A program made the position numbers and the translations under genes. This document shows, in pieces, positions 28,661 through 38,767 of a stretch of DNA of 64,000 nt. How positions within the stretch are numbered: position 1 is the stretch's first letter; each line of letters opens with the position of its first letter. Under the pieces are notes generated by a model. The model was not told the DNA's origin. It saw nothing but the letters and a program-made list of their open reading frames with translations, and ran no database searches. This DNA is from Betaproteobacteria bacterium (GTDB lineage: Bacteria > Pseudomonadota > Gammaproteobacteria > Burkholderiales > Burkholderiaceae), in NCBI GenBank assembly GCA_947453825.1, contig CANGHN010000001.1, positions 85,629 through 149,628 on the forward strand. The letters are read 5' to 3'.

Positions 28661-29989
28661 CTATTCGGAGGCGCCAACTAGGGCATCAATTACCGCTTCT
28701 AGCAACTCATCCAAGGGTACGGCTTTTTGCTCGCCAGTGCCCCGCAGGTCTTTGAGTTGGGCTTCATTCTTACTGAATTCATCAGGTCCAATAATGACTG
28801 CAAAGGCAGCCCCAGTGCTGTCAGCCTTCTTCATTTGAGACTTAAAGCTCGCCGATTGGCCATCTGGTGGACAGAAAAGGATGGTGTCGATACCAGCGCT
28901 TCGTAGACGCTCAGCAATGATCATGGCAGCAGTCAAGGTCTCGCCACCCTGATGCAGTACAAAGATGTCACATTGGGCCTGGACTTCAGGAAGCGATCCA
29001 GATACCTTCATTAAATCTAGAACGCGCTCCATGCCCATGGCCCATCCACATGCAGGAGCAGCCTTGCCACCCATACGCTCGATCAAAGGATCATAGCGAC
29101 CGCCGCCAGCAATCGTGCCTTGTGCGCCCAACTCATCGGTAATCCACTCAAATACAGTGAGGTTGTAGTAATCCAAGCCGCGCACTAAGCGGGGATTAAT
29201 CTTGCAAGGAATATTGTTCGCTTTAATTAAAGCTTGCACAGCATTGAAATGCGCTAAAGACTCTGCACCTAAAAAATCCAATAACTTAGGTGCGCCCTCA
29301 ATCAGTGTCTGCATTTCTGGATTCTTAGAATCCAGAATACGCAAAGGATTGGTAAGTAAGCGGCGTTGTGAATCTTCGTCTAATTGAGGTTGATTTTTCT
29401 CAAAGTAGGTAACTAAAGCGGCTCGGTGCTCAGCACGCTCATTAGCCTGCCCTAATGAATTGATCTCTAAGCGAACGCCCTTTAAACCCAGCTCATCCCA
29501 AAGTCGTTGACCCATGAGAATAATCTCCGCATCAATGTCTGGACCAGCAAAACCTAGCGCCTCGATACCAAATTGATGGAACTGGCGATAGCGACCACGC
29601 TGTGGGCGCTCATGACGAAACATGGGGCCGGTATACCAAAGACGCTTAGGCCCTTCGTAGAGCAAATTGTTTTCAATAACGGAACGTACTAAAGCAGCAG
29701 TACCTTCAGGACGTAAGGTCAGTTGCTCGCCATTCAAGCGATCCTCAAAGGAATACATTTCTTTTTCAACAATATCGGTTACTTCACCAATGCCGCGTTG
29801 GAAAACCGCGGTCGCCTCTACAATCGGCGTCCGTAAAAATTCATAGCCATAAGCGCGAGTCAAATCGCGCAAGACATGTTCAAGATGAGCCCACTGCGCA
29901 GCATCCGCTGGCAATAAGTCATTCATACCGCGCACGCCATTGATTTTCTGAATCTTTTGTGCCTTAGCGTTGTTGTTCTGGTCAGTCAT
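28661..29989 (-). CDS. hisS: histidyl-tRNA synthetase
   Basis: Class II aminoacyl-tRNA synthetase charging tRNA-His. The 442-aa protein starts with the family motif [17 protein letters not shown]; motif 2 is [17 protein letters not shown]; the histidine-binding [15 protein letters not shown] and the motif 3 region [15 protein letters not shown] are present; the C-terminal anticodon-binding domain spans about residues 335-435. It sits 23 bp after ispG. Confidence 0.97.
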   Translation of the reverse strand: MTDQNNNAKAQKIQKINGVRGMNDLLPADAAQWAHLEHVLRDLTRAYGYEFLRTPIVEATAVFQRGIGEVTDIVEKEMYSFEDRLNGEQLTLRPEGTAALVRSVIENNLLYEGPKRLWYTGPMFRHERPQRGRYRQFHQFGIEALGFAGPDIDAEIILMGQRLWDELGLKGVRLEINSLGQANERAEHRAALVTYFEKNQPQLDEDSQRRLLTNPLRILDSKNPEMQTLIEGAPKLLDFLGAESLAHFNAVQALIKANNIPCKINPRLVRGLDYYNLTVFEWITDELGAQGTIAGGGRYDPLIERMGGKAAPACGWAMGMERVLDLMKVSGSLPEVQAQCDIFVLHQGGETLTAAMIIAERLRSAGIDTILFCPPDGQSASFKSQMKKADSTGAAFAVIIGPDEFSKNEAQLKDLRGTGEQKAVPLDELLEAVIDALVGASE

Positions 29990-30012
29990 TTTTATTGATC
30001 TTCTACTTAAAC

Positions 30013-31284
30013 CTATTCAAGCTTAGCTGCGTAGTTTTGCTTGACATAGTCATCGACGATGACCTGAAACTCCTGGGCAATATTTTCACCACGCAATGTC
30101 TTTACTTTAACGCCATCCACAAATACTGGAGCTGCTGGAGTTTCACCAGTGCCAGGTAAGGAAATACCAATATTGGCATGCTTACTCTCACCAGGCCCAT
30201 TCACAATACACCCCATTACAGCCACATTCATATCTTCTACCCCTGGGTGAGTTTTCTTCCAAATAGGCATCTGTTGACGTAAATAAGACTGGATATTGGC
30301 AGCCAACTCTTGGAAGGTAGTACTGGTCGTTCTACCGCAACCTGGACAAGCAATGACCATCGGTGTGAAATTTCGTAAACCCATGGTTTGTAAAATTTCT
30401 TGGGCAACAATCACCTCATTCTCGCGGGGTGCACCAGGGTCGGGCGTTAAAGAAACACGAATCGTGTCGCCAATACCTTCTTGCAACAAAATACCCATTG
30501 CTGCAGTAGAAGAAACGATTCCTTTGCTGCCCATACCAGCCTCTGTCAAGCCTAAGTGCAATGGATAATCAGAACGGCTTGCAAGATCGCGATAGACAGC
30601 TACTAAGTCTTGCACATTACTCACTTTGCAAGAAAGCAAAATTTGATTAGGGTTCATGCCCAGCTCAACCGCTTTTTCCGCTGATTGTAAAGCCGACTGA
30701 ATCAAGGCCTCAATCATCACCTCTTGTGCAGTTTTAGGATTAGGCAGGGCAGCATTGGCATCCATAATCGATGCCAAGAGATCTTGATCCAAGCTGCCCC
30801 AGTTCACACCGATGCGGATAGGCTTATCGTATTTGCAGGCTGCTTCAATCATCTGCGCAAATTGAGGGTCACGCTTAGCACCCTTACCCACATTACCTGG
30901 ATTGATACGGTACTTCGAGAGTGCTTTAGCGCACTCGGGATAATCATTTAATAAAGTATGTCCGTTGTAATGAAAGTCACCAATCAATGGGACTAAAACA
31001 TCCATCTTATCCAACTGCTCACGAATATAGGGAACGGCTGCGGCCGCTTCTGGTGTGTTGACAGTAATACGAACCATCTCTGAACCAGCACGTGCCAATT
31101 CTTTTACCTGGATCGCTGTACCCACTGCATCAGCAGTATCGGTATTCGTCATGGACTGCACACGGACAGGTGCATCTCCACCCACGGTGATGATGTTCGT
31201 CTTCCAAGCAACCGTGGCTTGACGCGTTGCTCTCTTGGGAGATGGCCCCAAAGGTAATTTAGGCAATGAAGTATTAGAGCTCAT
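30013..31284 (-). CDS. ispG: 4-hydroxy-3-methylbut-2-enyl diphosphate synthase (flavodoxin)
   Basis: Fe-S enzyme of the MEP isoprenoid pathway converting MEcPP to HMBPP. Of 423 residues, the N-terminal TIM barrel starts with [17 protein letters not shown], and the C-terminal Fe-S domain has the cluster cysteines in CPGCGRTT and [15 protein letters not shown]. It directly follows rlmN (13-bp gap); the rodZ and pilW genes that often sit here in related bacteria are missing. Confidence 0.97.
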   Translation of the reverse strand: MSSNTSLPKLPLGPSPKRATRQATVAWKTNIITVGGDAPVRVQSMTNTDTADAVGTAIQVKELARAGSEMVRITVNTPEAAAAVPYIREQLDKMDVLVPLIGDFHYNGHTLLNDYPECAKALSKYRINPGNVGKGAKRDPQFAQMIEAACKYDKPIRIGVNWGSLDQDLLASIMDANAALPNPKTAQEVMIEALIQSALQSAEKAVELGMNPNQILLSCKVSNVQDLVAVYRDLASRSDYPLHLGLTEAGMGSKGIVSSTAAMGILLQEGIGDTIRVSLTPDPGAPRENEVIVAQEILQTMGLRNFTPMVIACPGCGRTTSTTFQELAANIQSYLRQQMPIWKKTHPGVEDMNVAVMGCIVNGPGESKHANIGISLPGTGETPAAPVFVDGVKVKTLRGENIAQEFQVIVDDYVKQNYAAKLE

Positions 31285-31297
31285 GAGGATCCAATCT

Positions 31298-32494
31298 TTA
31301 ATTTAACTTTTTAAGCCACTCTATTGGCTGTTCATTTGATTCGACTTCAGTCACTTCAATCTCGGCTCGGTGAACGGCACGCTCACGCACTTTGGTGCGA
31401 TCTACAACATCCCCAGCCAATTGACCACAAGCGGCAGCAATATCATCGCCACGGGTCTTGCGCACTGTAGCAACCATGCCAGCATCAAGCAAAATACTAG
31501 CAAAAGTGTTAATTCGCTGATTACTTGAACGCTTGAGGCCAGATTCTGGGAATGGATTAAATGGAATCAAGTTGATCTTGCACTTGATGTTTTTAAGTAA
31601 ACGGACTAATTCTTTTGCTTGGATATCAGAATCATTCACACCATCAAGCATGCAGTATTCGAAGGTCAGAAAGTCTCTTGGGGCGAATGGTAAATAACGC
31701 TCACAAGCATCTAGCAATTCACGTAATGGGTATTTTTGATTAAGTGGCACCAACTGATCACGCAAGGTGTCGTTTGGTGCATGCAATGAAACTGCTAAAG
31801 CAACCGGGCAATCTTGCGCCAAACGATCAATCATTGGCACCACGCCTGAAGTAGAAACAGTCACGCGACGACGCGATAATCCATAAGCGCGATCATCTAA
31901 CATTAAGCGTAATGCCGATACTACATTGTCATAGTTGAGCAAGGGCTCACCCATTCCCATCATGACGACATTAGAGATTACTCGACCGGTGTGTTCCCAG
32001 CCTGGTGTTGGGTATTTTTCAATTCTGCGAACAGCTTCTGGGTCGTTACGCAGTAAGTGCTCAGCAAACCATAGCTGGCCGATGATTTCACCAGAAGTCA
32101 GATTGCGTGAGAAGCCCTGATGCCCAGTTGAGCAAAAACGGCAATTCACGGCACACCCTGCCTGAGAAGATATGCACAAAGTGCCTCGATCATCCTCGGG
32201 AATGTAAACAGACTCGACCGCGTTGCCAGCACCCACATCCAGCAACCACTTGCGGGTTCCATCGGTAGCATGCTCATCTTTAATGATGGGAAGAGATAGT
32301 ACTTCTGCTTTATCTAGCAAACTGGCTCTGAAGCTTTTTGCTAAATCACTCATCTCGTTGATATCGGATACACCGCGTTGGTGTATCCACTGCATGAGTT
32401 GTTTAGCCCTGAAGGGCTTTTCATTCAACCCCGCGACATACGCTGCCATTTGGTCAGCGTCAAAATCTAAGAGATTTACGCGCGGGGAGGTCAA
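31298..32494 (-). CDS. rlmN: dual-specificity RNA methyltransferase RlmN
   Basis: Radical-SAM enzyme that methylates C2 of A2503 in 23S rRNA and A37 of some tRNAs. The 398-aa protein contains the radical-SAM cluster motif [11 protein letters not shown] (about residues 114-124), [16 protein letters not shown], and the C-terminal reactive Cys in ACGQLAGD that, with a cluster-region Cys, handles the methyl transfer. Located between ndk and ispG as in most Betaproteobacteria. Confidence 0.96.
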   Translation of the reverse strand: MTSPRVNLLDFDADQMAAYVAGLNEKPFRAKQLMQWIHQRGVSDINEMSDLAKSFRASLLDKAEVLSLPIIKDEHATDGTRKWLLDVGAGNAVESVYIPEDDRGTLCISSQAGCAVNCRFCSTGHQGFSRNLTSGEIIGQLWFAEHLLRNDPEAVRRIEKYPTPGWEHTGRVISNVVMMGMGEPLLNYDNVVSALRLMLDDRAYGLSRRRVTVSTSGVVPMIDRLAQDCPVALAVSLHAPNDTLRDQLVPLNQKYPLRELLDACERYLPFAPRDFLTFEYCMLDGVNDSDIQAKELVRLLKNIKCKINLIPFNPFPESGLKRSSNQRINTFASILLDAGMVATVRKTRGDDIAAACGQLAGDVVDRTKVRERAVHRAEIEVTEVESNEQPIEWLKKLN

Positions 32495-32521
32495 TACGCC
32501 TACTTATAAAAGAATAGGTTA

Positions 32522-32947
32522 TTAACGATTGAAAACATTCATGGCTGGGAAGAAGAATGCAACTTCCACAGCAGCTGTTTCAGGAGCGTCAGAACCATGA
32601 ACAGCATTTGCATCAATGCTATCTGCAAAATCAGCACGAATTGTGCCTTTTTCTGCCTTCTTCGGATCAGTCGCACCCATCAAATCACGGTTCTTGGCAA
32701 TTGCGCCTTCGCCCTGTAATACCTGGATCATGACCGGGCCAGAAATCATAAAGCTCACCAAGTCTTTAAAGAAAGGACGATCTTTGTGAACGCCATAGAA
32801 CTGCTCAGCCTCAGCTTGTGAGAGATGGGCCATTCTGGAAGCAACAATCTTCAAACCAGCGGATTCGAAACGGTCATAGATTTTACCGATGACGTTTTTA
32901 GCGACAGCATCAGGTTTGATAATAGAAAGGGTGCGTTCAATTGCCAT
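32522..32947 (-). CDS. ndk: nucleoside diphosphate kinase
   Basis: Transfers the gamma phosphate of ATP to NDPs through a phospho-histidine. With ATG at 32947 ([15 protein letters not shown]) the protein is 141 aa, the standard length, and GGAG lies well placed upstream; a longer in-frame reading adds eight unlikely residues. The active-site His is in the [12 protein letters not shown] motif; [10 protein letters not shown] binds nucleotide. A TATAAT-like -10 (33040-33035, minus strand) lies in the 270-bp gap before the divergent 33218 gene. Confidence 0.97.
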   Translation of the reverse strand: MAIERTLSIIKPDAVAKNVIGKIYDRFESAGLKIVASRMAHLSQAEAEQFYGVHKDRPFFKDLVSFMISGPVMIQVLQGEGAIAKNRDLMGATDPKKAEKGTIRADFADSIDANAVHGSDAPETAAVEVAFFFPAMNVFNR

Positions 32948-33135
32948 GCAAGACTCCAATAGTGATTTCAAAGGTTATTTGTTGAGAAGGGTCAAAATGG
33001 GCCAAATGACCCGCCCTGCTTCAACGACCCCCAAATTATACATTGCCTGACCGTATTTACCCCTATGGAAGTAGGGCTAAGCCTTTGAATTTACAGGGCA
33101 TAACCCCTTGATTTGTAGTCCTATTACTGAGGGGC

Positions 33136-33162
33136 TTGAAATTGGTGCATTTTGTCTATACT
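33136..33162 (+). promoter_or_regulatory. probable promoter of the Bax-inhibitor-family gene
   Basis: TTGAAA at 33136-33141 and TATACT at 33157-33162, with a short 15-bp spacer, about 55 bp before the ATG. AAGGAG (just before the 33218 start) is a strong Shine-Dalgarno. Confidence 0.4.
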
Positions 33163-33217
33163 TAATGGCAACAGCCCTTGATGGGCTCATGAATCAACCA
33201 TAAAAGAAGGAGTCAAT

Positions 33218-33919
33218 ATGAGTGATCTGAACTCTTACGGCTTTGGCCAAACCGGCTCAATTAGCAGCGTTCAGGTACGCAACCGCGTACTACGTAATAC
33301 CTATGCTCTTTTAGCGCTATCGATGGTACCCACAGTCATTGGCGCTTGGCTTGGCGTTGCTATGGGACTCAGTCTATTTGCTAGCAGTCCATTCATAGGT
33401 TTTATCGTCTTCATGGCGGTTGCTTTTGGCTTTTTCTGGGCAATCGAAAAGAATAAAGATACTGGCGTAGGTGTTTTACTACTCCTGGGCTTCACCTTCT
33501 TTATGGGCATCATGATGTCCCGCTTAATTGGCTTTACTTTAAACAGTTATAGCAATGGCGCGACCCTAATCATGCTGTCATTTGGCGGTACAGCAGCAAT
33601 CTTTGCCACCATGGCAACCATTGCCACCGTAAGCAAGAGTGATTTTGCTGGTATGGGCAAATGGCTCATGGTTGGTGTATTGCTCTTGATCGTTGCTTCT
33701 TTGGCAAACATCTGGCTTCAGTTGCCTGCACTGATGTTGACTGTGATGGTTCTAGCTATCGCGATCTTCTCCGCCTTTATCCTAGTTGATGTACAGCGCG
33801 TCATCAATGGTGGTGAGACGAACTACATCATGGCTACTCTAGCTATTTACTTGGATGTATATAACGTATTCACCAACTTACTCGCCCTCTTGGGTATTGT
33901 TGGGGGTAATCGAGATTAA
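33218..33919 (+). CDS. Bax inhibitor-1/YccA family membrane protein
   Basis: Polytopic inner-membrane protein of 233 aa with about seven spans, in the BI-1/TMBIM family; E. coli YccA is an FtsH substrate and inhibitor, and other members are calcium leak channels. Seen here: a short polar N-terminus (MSDLNSYGFGQTGSISSVQVRNRVLRNTYALLALSM), repeated hydrophobic helices, and the family C-terminal pattern AIFSAFILVDVQRVINGGETNYIMATLAIYLDVYN with its conserved acidic residues. It stands alone with its own promoter and terminator. Confidence 0.93.
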   Translation: MSDLNSYGFGQTGSISSVQVRNRVLRNTYALLALSMVPTVIGAWLGVAMGLSLFASSPFIGFIVFMAVAFGFFWAIEKNKDTGVGVLLLLGFTFFMGIMMSRLIGFTLNSYSNGATLIMLSFGGTAAIFATMATIATVSKSDFAGMGKWLMVGVLLLIVASLANIWLQLPALMLTVMVLAIAIFSAFILVDVQRVINGGETNYIMATLAIYLDVYNVFTNLLALLGIVGGNRD

Positions 33920-33963
33920 GAGTGATTGATCCACACTAGAATCTTTAGTGTGTTGTTCACTTA

Positions 33964-33985
33964 AGGCGCCTACGGGCGCCTTTTT
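33964..33985 (+). terminator. intrinsic terminator after the Bax-inhibitor-family gene
   Basis: AGGCGCC-TACG-GGCGCCT, a 7-bp GC-rich stem with a tetraloop, followed by TTTTT. A second hairpin, CACACTA/TAGTGTG (33932-33952), precedes it. Confidence 0.85.
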
Positions 33986-34019
33986 ATTTTCTGTCTTTGC
34001 TCTTTTGCTAAACGAATGA

Positions 34020-34100
34020 TTAGTTCGCTACAAACATGCTTACCGCATAAGACAGTGCAATCAAAATCAAAAGAATTGCAAAACTATCTGAGGCTCTCAT
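34020..34100 (-). CDS. candidate 26-aa single-span membrane peptide
   Basis: ATG at 34100 with GGGAG six bases upstream, a 26-codon reading frame, TAA at 34022-34020. The peptide is almost wholly hydrophobic in its centre (FAILLILIALSYAVSMFV) with a short polar N-terminus, the typical layout of small inner-membrane proteins such as those found beside transporters or toxins. It lies alone in the gap between the 33964 terminator and rlmD. No homologue is recognised. The Shine-Dalgarno and composition argue it is real, but it is short enough to be chance. Confidence 0.5.
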   Translation of the reverse strand: MRASDSFAILLILIALSYAVSMFVAN

Positions 34101-34194
34101 GACACACTCCCAGTGGTTGATGAAATTGTTGGCAGCGCTAGATCCGCCGCACAATTTCAATCTACCCCTCTATGAAATGGCTCACTGAGTATAT

Positions 34195-34220
34195 TGCACC
34201 GCATAAATGCTTTATGCACC
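34195..34220. repeat. direct repeat TGCACC with enclosed hairpin
   Basis: TGCACC occurs at 34195-34200 and 34215-34220, exactly 20 bp (two helical turns) apart; GCATAAA-TGC-TTTATGC between and across them forms a 7-bp inverted repeat. It lies upstream of the minus-strand 26-aa ORF. The remaining sequence between that ORF and rlmD shows nothing else. Confidence 0.4.
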
Positions 34221-34264
34221 AAATTGGCACTAGAAAAGCACCTTAAATCAATGATTTAGCCAGA

Positions 34265-35692
34265 TCAAGGCCGTTCAAAGACAGCAATCGACTCTACGTG
34301 GGATGTATGCGGGAACATATTGATAATCCCTGCGCTGCTGAGGATATAGCCCGCGTGATGACACAAAATCTCCACATCCCGGGCTAAGGTTTTGGGATTG
34401 CAAGATACATACACGATTCGCTGTGGCAATAAATCACTGAGTTGATGATGTAACTCTACAAGCGCTTTGCAAATCTCCATCGCACCTTCACGAGGTGGAT
34501 CCATCAGCCAGCGCTCTGCTTTTTTCCAAGACGCAATTGTTTCCGTAGTCACCTCAAACAAATCGCTTTGCATAAAGCTTGCTTTGTCAGCGAGCTGATT
34601 ATGATGTGCATTTTCTTTTGCTCTAGACGTTAAGCTAGCCAAGCCCTCAATACCTAATACTTGTTTTACTTTAGTAGCCAGTGGTAATGTGAAATTACCG
34701 ATGCCACAAAATAGATCTAATACACGATCGCTGGGTTTAGGCTCTAGCAGGCGAATTGCCCTACTGACAAGGGCGCGATTCATCAAGTGATTAACCTGTG
34801 TGAAATCAGCCGGTTTGAATGGCATCTCGATACCAAATTCAGGCAATCGATAACAAAGCTTACCGGCCTCAGGATAGAAAGGGGCTACCGTTTCAATACC
34901 TTTAGGCTGCAGCCAGATCCAGACCTGGTGTTGATCAGCAAATTCTCGTAGTAATTGCTCGTCGGCAGCTGTTAAAGGCTTGAGATTTCGGAGCACCAAA
35001 GCAGTAACTGGTTTTGCTTTTTTAGGATCATCAGAATTGGGGTCTTCTGGCTCCCCTACTGCAATCTCTATTTGCGGCATGCGATCCACAATGGATAAAC
35101 CCATCACTAATTTACGCATCTCGGGCAATAGATTAGAAACATGCTTTGGCAAAATCTCACAAGCCAACATATCAGCCACATAGCCACTCTTACCTTCATG
35201 AAAACCGATCAACACTGTGCCCTTTTTAATTGAGCGATTAACCGCACTTAAGCGCGCACGATGTCGATATTCCCATGCAGGACCACCCATGGGTCGTAGA
35301 ATTTCTTCTGGTTTAGTCTTGGCAATATGTTGCAAGTCATCCTCGAGGACACGCTGCTTCATCGCTACTTGCGCACGAATATCCAAATGCTGCATAGTGC
35401 AGCCACCACAGACTCCAAAAGCTTTACATTGGGGTTCGGCCCTGAAAACAGCAGGCCTTAGGATCTCACGTACCTTCGCCTTGCTAAAGCGAACTTTGTC
35501 ACTGGTAATGGTGTATGTGACTAATTCTGTTGGTAGCGCCCCTTTAATGAAAATCACTTTACCGCTTTGACCTTGGGCAAGCTCTTCTGGATTTGGCGTT
35601 AAACGAGCAATACCTTGAGCATCTAGATCAAGTGCTTCAACTCTTACTGGCTCAGTCACTTCAATATTGACTGGCTTATCCCCTCTACGCAT
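34265..35692 (-). CDS. rlmD: 23S rRNA (uracil1939-C5)-methyltransferase RlmD
   Basis: SAM-dependent enzyme of the RumA/TrmA family that makes m5U1939 in 23S rRNA. In 475 aa: an N-terminal TRAM-like domain (VRVEALDLDAQGIARL), a four-Cys Fe-S site (CKAFGVCGGCTMQH plus a later Cys), the SAM motif VLDLFCGIGNFTLPLA, and the catalytic YVSCNPKTLARD. The C-terminal FPHTSHVESIAVF is typical. ATG at 35692 lies inside the 3' end of the upstream exonuclease gene (8-bp overlap). Confidence 0.95.
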   Translation of the reverse strand: MRRGDKPVNIEVTEPVRVEALDLDAQGIARLTPNPEELAQGQSGKVIFIKGALPTELVTYTITSDKVRFSKAKVREILRPAVFRAEPQCKAFGVCGGCTMQHLDIRAQVAMKQRVLEDDLQHIAKTKPEEILRPMGGPAWEYRHRARLSAVNRSIKKGTVLIGFHEGKSGYVADMLACEILPKHVSNLLPEMRKLVMGLSIVDRMPQIEIAVGEPEDPNSDDPKKAKPVTALVLRNLKPLTAADEQLLREFADQHQVWIWLQPKGIETVAPFYPEAGKLCYRLPEFGIEMPFKPADFTQVNHLMNRALVSRAIRLLEPKPSDRVLDLFCGIGNFTLPLATKVKQVLGIEGLASLTSRAKENAHHNQLADKASFMQSDLFEVTTETIASWKKAERWLMDPPREGAMEICKALVELHHQLSDLLPQRIVYVSCNPKTLARDVEILCHHAGYILSSAGIINMFPHTSHVESIAVFERP

Positions 35693-36506
35693 CCGCAGAA
35701 AAACCTTGGAGGTATTCTTGCCATTGACCGCCGTTTGGTTCTTTGGCTTCTTTTTCTAAATAGGCTTTTACAAAGCATATCTCTTCTTTGTACTCATCTA
35801 GAGAGAAACCGCCACGTAGCAATTGAAAGCGGCAATACATGAGATAGGTATTGACCACATCGGTTTCACAGTAACGTCGAATATCATTGATCTTGCCGTC
35901 TTGATAAGCAGGCCAAACTTGACTGCCATCCATACCCATCTTGCCTGGGAAGCCACATAGCTTTGCTAAGCCATCTAATGGCGCATTGGCTCTACCATTG
36001 AATTTCGCCAAGAGATCCATCATGTCTAAATGACGCATGTGATAACGGCTAATGTAGTTATTCCACTTAAAGTCACGACTATCAACTTCTTGACTCTCTC
36101 CCATCTCCCAATATCGTGGTGCCTGGATATGATTTGCGAGCGCGCGATAGTGCAATACCGGTAAATCAAAACCACTACCGTTCCAGGAAACCAACTGGGG
36201 GGTATATTTTTCGATCAGATCAAAGAAAGCCTGAACCAATACCTTCTCATCATCTTGAGGTGTACCCAAGGTACCAACTTTGATTTGCGGAGTACCCTCT
36301 TTTGTCGTTCTGCGAATCACACAAGAAATCGCGACGATCTTTTGTAGATACAAAGGTAAAAATTCACTGCCTGTTTTACTCGCGCGATCAGCCATTGCTT
36401 TTGCTGCAACTTCTGCATTACTCATAGAGCCTGGAAAATCCTCCAGACGGCGCAAACCTGCTATGTCTGGAATAGTTTCGATGTCAAACACCAGAACTGT
36501 GGCCAT
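35685..36506 (-). CDS. predicted 3'-5' exonuclease (PolB-like exonuclease, DEDD fold)
   Basis: Soluble 273-aa exonuclease of the DNA-polymerase-B-like exonuclease family. The DEDD metal-binding residues are visible: VFDIETIPD (first Asp and Glu, residues 7-9), SWNGSGFDLPVL (second Asp, about 120), and RYCETDVVNTYLMY (last Asp, about 225). The substrate is unknown; members usually have no attached polymerase. It lies between nlpD and rlmD, overlapping rlmD, at the position where rpoS often follows nlpD in other Proteobacteria. Confidence 0.88.
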   Translation of the reverse strand: MATVLVFDIETIPDIAGLRRLEDFPGSMSNAEVAAKAMADRASKTGSEFLPLYLQKIVAISCVIRRTTKEGTPQIKVGTLGTPQDDEKVLVQAFFDLIEKYTPQLVSWNGSGFDLPVLHYRALANHIQAPRYWEMGESQEVDSRDFKWNNYISRYHMRHLDMMDLLAKFNGRANAPLDGLAKLCGFPGKMGMDGSQVWPAYQDGKINDIRRYCETDVVNTYLMYCRFQLLRGGFSLDEYKEEICFVKAYLEKEAKEPNGGQWQEYLQGFSADA

Positions 36507-36528
36507 AGCCCTTACCCTTACCGCTTCA

Positions 36529-37308
36529 TTACTGTAAATACGGCGTTGGATTTACTGGTTTGCCGTTAACACGCAATTCAAAGTGGAGTTTTGGAGAATT
36601 AGTATCTGTATCACCCATCTCGGCAATCTTTTGACCCTTGCGTACCGCATCACCCTCTTTAACCAAAAGTTTGCTGTTGTGCGCATAGGCAGTGAGATAG
36701 TTATTGTCATGTTTAACGATGACTAAATTGCCGTAGCCACGCAGGCTATTACCGGCATAGACCACTTTGCCGTCTGCTGCTGCTTGCACTGGCTCGCCAA
36801 CCTTACCTGCAATATCAATGCCTTTATTGGTTTCATTAAATTCACCAGTAACTTTGCCTTTAGCGGGCCAAGAAAGACGAATGCCTGGCTCTGCAACCAC
36901 TTCTGGTTTGGTAGGCTCTGCTGCTGCTGGAGTTTCTGCTTTATCGGTGGTCGGCTTCTTTTCAGCAGCCTTCACTGGCTTAGCGCTAGCAGGCGCCTTA
37001 ATTAAAAGCAAATCACCGACCTCAATTAAATTGGGGTTAGCTAAATTATTCCATTGCGCTAAATCACGTGGTGCCTGCCCATGATCCAAAGCAATCCGCG
37101 CCAAGGTATCGCCTTTTTTGACGCGATAGTAGCCAGGCGGGGTTGGCTCAACAGCACTACTGGTGCGATCAGTGATGTTCGCTGGCTTGGTGCGCGGTGT
37201 AGAGCAACCTACCGCCAGGACCAATGACGCAGCAAGCAGTAAAAATAGGCAGCTTTTAGAAAAAGTTTTTAACATTCCGTTTACTATCAATTTGGGTGAG
37301 TAAGTCAT
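36529..37308 (-). CDS. nlpD: NlpD-like lipoprotein (LysM + degenerate M23 domain)
   Basis: Outer-membrane lipoprotein that activates the amidase AmiC during septal peptidoglycan splitting. 259 aa: an N-terminal signal with lipobox LAVGCST (about residue 35), a LysM domain at about 59-105 ([18 protein letters not shown]), an Ala/Pro/Lys-rich linker, and a C-terminal LytM/M23 domain (about 150-255). The first zinc-ligand His of active M23 enzymes is replaced (NKGIDIAG), as in E. coli NlpD, which fits an activator rather than a protease. ATG at 37308 has AGGGG upstream and overlaps the pcm stop. Confidence 0.93.
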   Translation of the reverse strand: MTYSPKLIVNGMLKTFSKSCLFLLLAASLVLAVGCSTPRTKPANITDRTSSAVEPTPPGYYRVKKGDTLARIALDHGQAPRDLAQWNNLANPNLIEVGDLLLIKAPASAKPVKAAEKKPTTDKAETPAAAEPTKPEVVAEPGIRLSWPAKGKVTGEFNETNKGIDIAGKVGEPVQAAADGKVVYAGNSLRGYGNLVIVKHDNNYLTAYAHNSKLLVKEGDAVRKGQKIAEMGDTDTNSPKLHFELRVNGKPVNPTPYLQ

Positions 37309-37961
37309 ACTACCCCTGATTGTAAGGGTACAAAAAAGACCTCGTCCAGCACAGTTCTTTGATAACGCTGAGAGCTCATCCTTTCCACCATGATGAGTTG
37401 TTGTTCTTTCTCATTTTTAGCTACTGGGGCAACTAGACGCCCCCCAATGGCCAATTGATCTAATAAGGCATCCGGTATGCCCAAACCCGCCGCAGCAAGA
37501 ATGATTCCATCAAAGGGGGCCGCTTGGGGCAAGCCCAAGATTCCATCACCATAGATGAGGCGCAAATTATTAATGCGAAATGGTCGTAACTTAGCCCTAG
37601 CCATGTCATGCAAAGGACGAATCCGCTCAATGGAGTAAACCTCGTCAGCCAGCAAACTCAAAACTGCCGCTTGATAACCACAGCCCGTACCAATCTCTAA
37701 TACTTTGCCAAGCTTTTGTCTGGGCTTATGCAACAACTCAATCATGCGAGCTACTACCGATGGTTTAGAGATCGTTTGTTGATGTCCGATTGGCAATGCA
37801 GAGTCTTCGTAAGCCTGCGCATGTAGACCGGCATCCATAAAGGCATGACGCGGAACTGTCGCAATTGCTTCCAATGTCTTGCCATGCTTGACACCACCAG
37901 CATGTACCTTAGCCGCCAGTGCTTGACGATAAGCCGCGAAACGTTCAGTGGGAGCCTTCAA
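37305..37961 (-). CDS. pcm: protein-L-isoaspartate O-methyltransferase
   Basis: Repairs isomerised aspartyl residues by SAM-dependent methylation. The 218-aa protein shows [21 protein letters not shown] (substrate site) and the SAM motif [44 protein letters not shown] follows. ATG overlaps the surE stop (4 bp) and its stop overlaps nlpD, giving a tightly coupled surE-pcm-nlpD operon. Confidence 0.95.
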   Translation of the reverse strand: MKAPTERFAAYRQALAAKVHAGGVKHGKTLEAIATVPRHAFMDAGLHAQAYEDSALPIGHQQTISKPSVVARMIELLHKPRQKLGKVLEIGTGCGYQAAVLSLLADEVYSIERIRPLHDMARAKLRPFRINNLRLIYGDGILGLPQAAPFDGIILAAAGLGIPDALLDQLAIGGRLVAPVAKNEKEQQLIMVERMSSQRYQRTVLDEVFFVPLQSGVV

Positions 37962-38746
37962 CCGCGATCCCAGCCCTTAGCTCGCATTGCCGCAATACGG
38001 GCATGATGACTTAAATCTAATTGCATTGGGGTAATTGAGATACAACCATCATCAATTGCATGAAAGTCAGTACCTTCAGAACCTTCTTTGACATCCCCAG
38101 CGGCGCCAATCCAATATATTTTCTCGCCACGAGGGCTATCCTGCACCACAACGGGTTGTGAGTGATGGCGATTACCCAATCGAGTCACGCGCCAACGGTA
38201 TAGGTCTGCATAGGGACGATTGGGGATATTTACATTGAGTAGAGTCGCAGTGCCCTCTGTCCGCGCCAAAGCTGAAACTAGCATTTGCGCCACAATATCA
38301 TGCGCTGCCTTAGCTGCATCTTCAATCCGATTCCAGCCGCGATCAATTTGGGAGAATGCAATACCTGGAACACCAAACATGACGCCCTCAACAGCTGCAG
38401 CAACCGTACCTGAATATAGAACATCTTCACCCATGTTCTCGCCTTGATTGATACCAGAAATCACCAGGTCAGGCTTTTCATCAAGAAAACCCGTCATAGC
38501 CACGTGCACACAATCCGTTGGTGTACCGTTAATAAAAACGAAGCCATCTCGCTCACCGCCAGCTACGCGATGAATCGAGAGTGGTCTTGATAAAGTTAAT
38601 GAATTCGAAGCACCACTGTGATTTTGCTCTGGGGCAATCACCGTGATTCGCCCAAGAGGACGCACTGCATTGACTAAGGCTAGCAAGCCAGGGGCAAGAT
38701 AGCCATCATCATTAGATACCAAGATATGTGGCTGACGATTACTCAT
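37958..38746 (-). CDS. surE: 5'/3'-nucleotidase SurE
   Basis: Metal-dependent survival phosphatase acting on nucleoside monophosphates. The 262-aa protein has the N-terminal metal site [24 protein letters not shown], and the family hallmark [25 protein letters not shown]. First gene of the surE-pcm-nlpD run; the efflux pump gene ends 21 bp upstream on the same strand. Confidence 0.96.
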   Translation of the reverse strand: MSNRQPHILVSNDDGYLAPGLLALVNAVRPLGRITVIAPEQNHSGASNSLTLSRPLSIHRVAGGERDGFVFINGTPTDCVHVAMTGFLDEKPDLVISGINQGENMGEDVLYSGTVAAAVEGVMFGVPGIAFSQIDRGWNRIEDAAKAAHDIVAQMLVSALARTEGTATLLNVNIPNRPYADLYRWRVTRLGNRHHSQPVVVQDSPRGEKIYWIGAAGDVKEGSEGTDFHAIDDGCISITPMQLDLSHHARIAAMRAKGWDRG

Positions 38747-38767
38747 AAATTGGCATACCTTCTTTAC

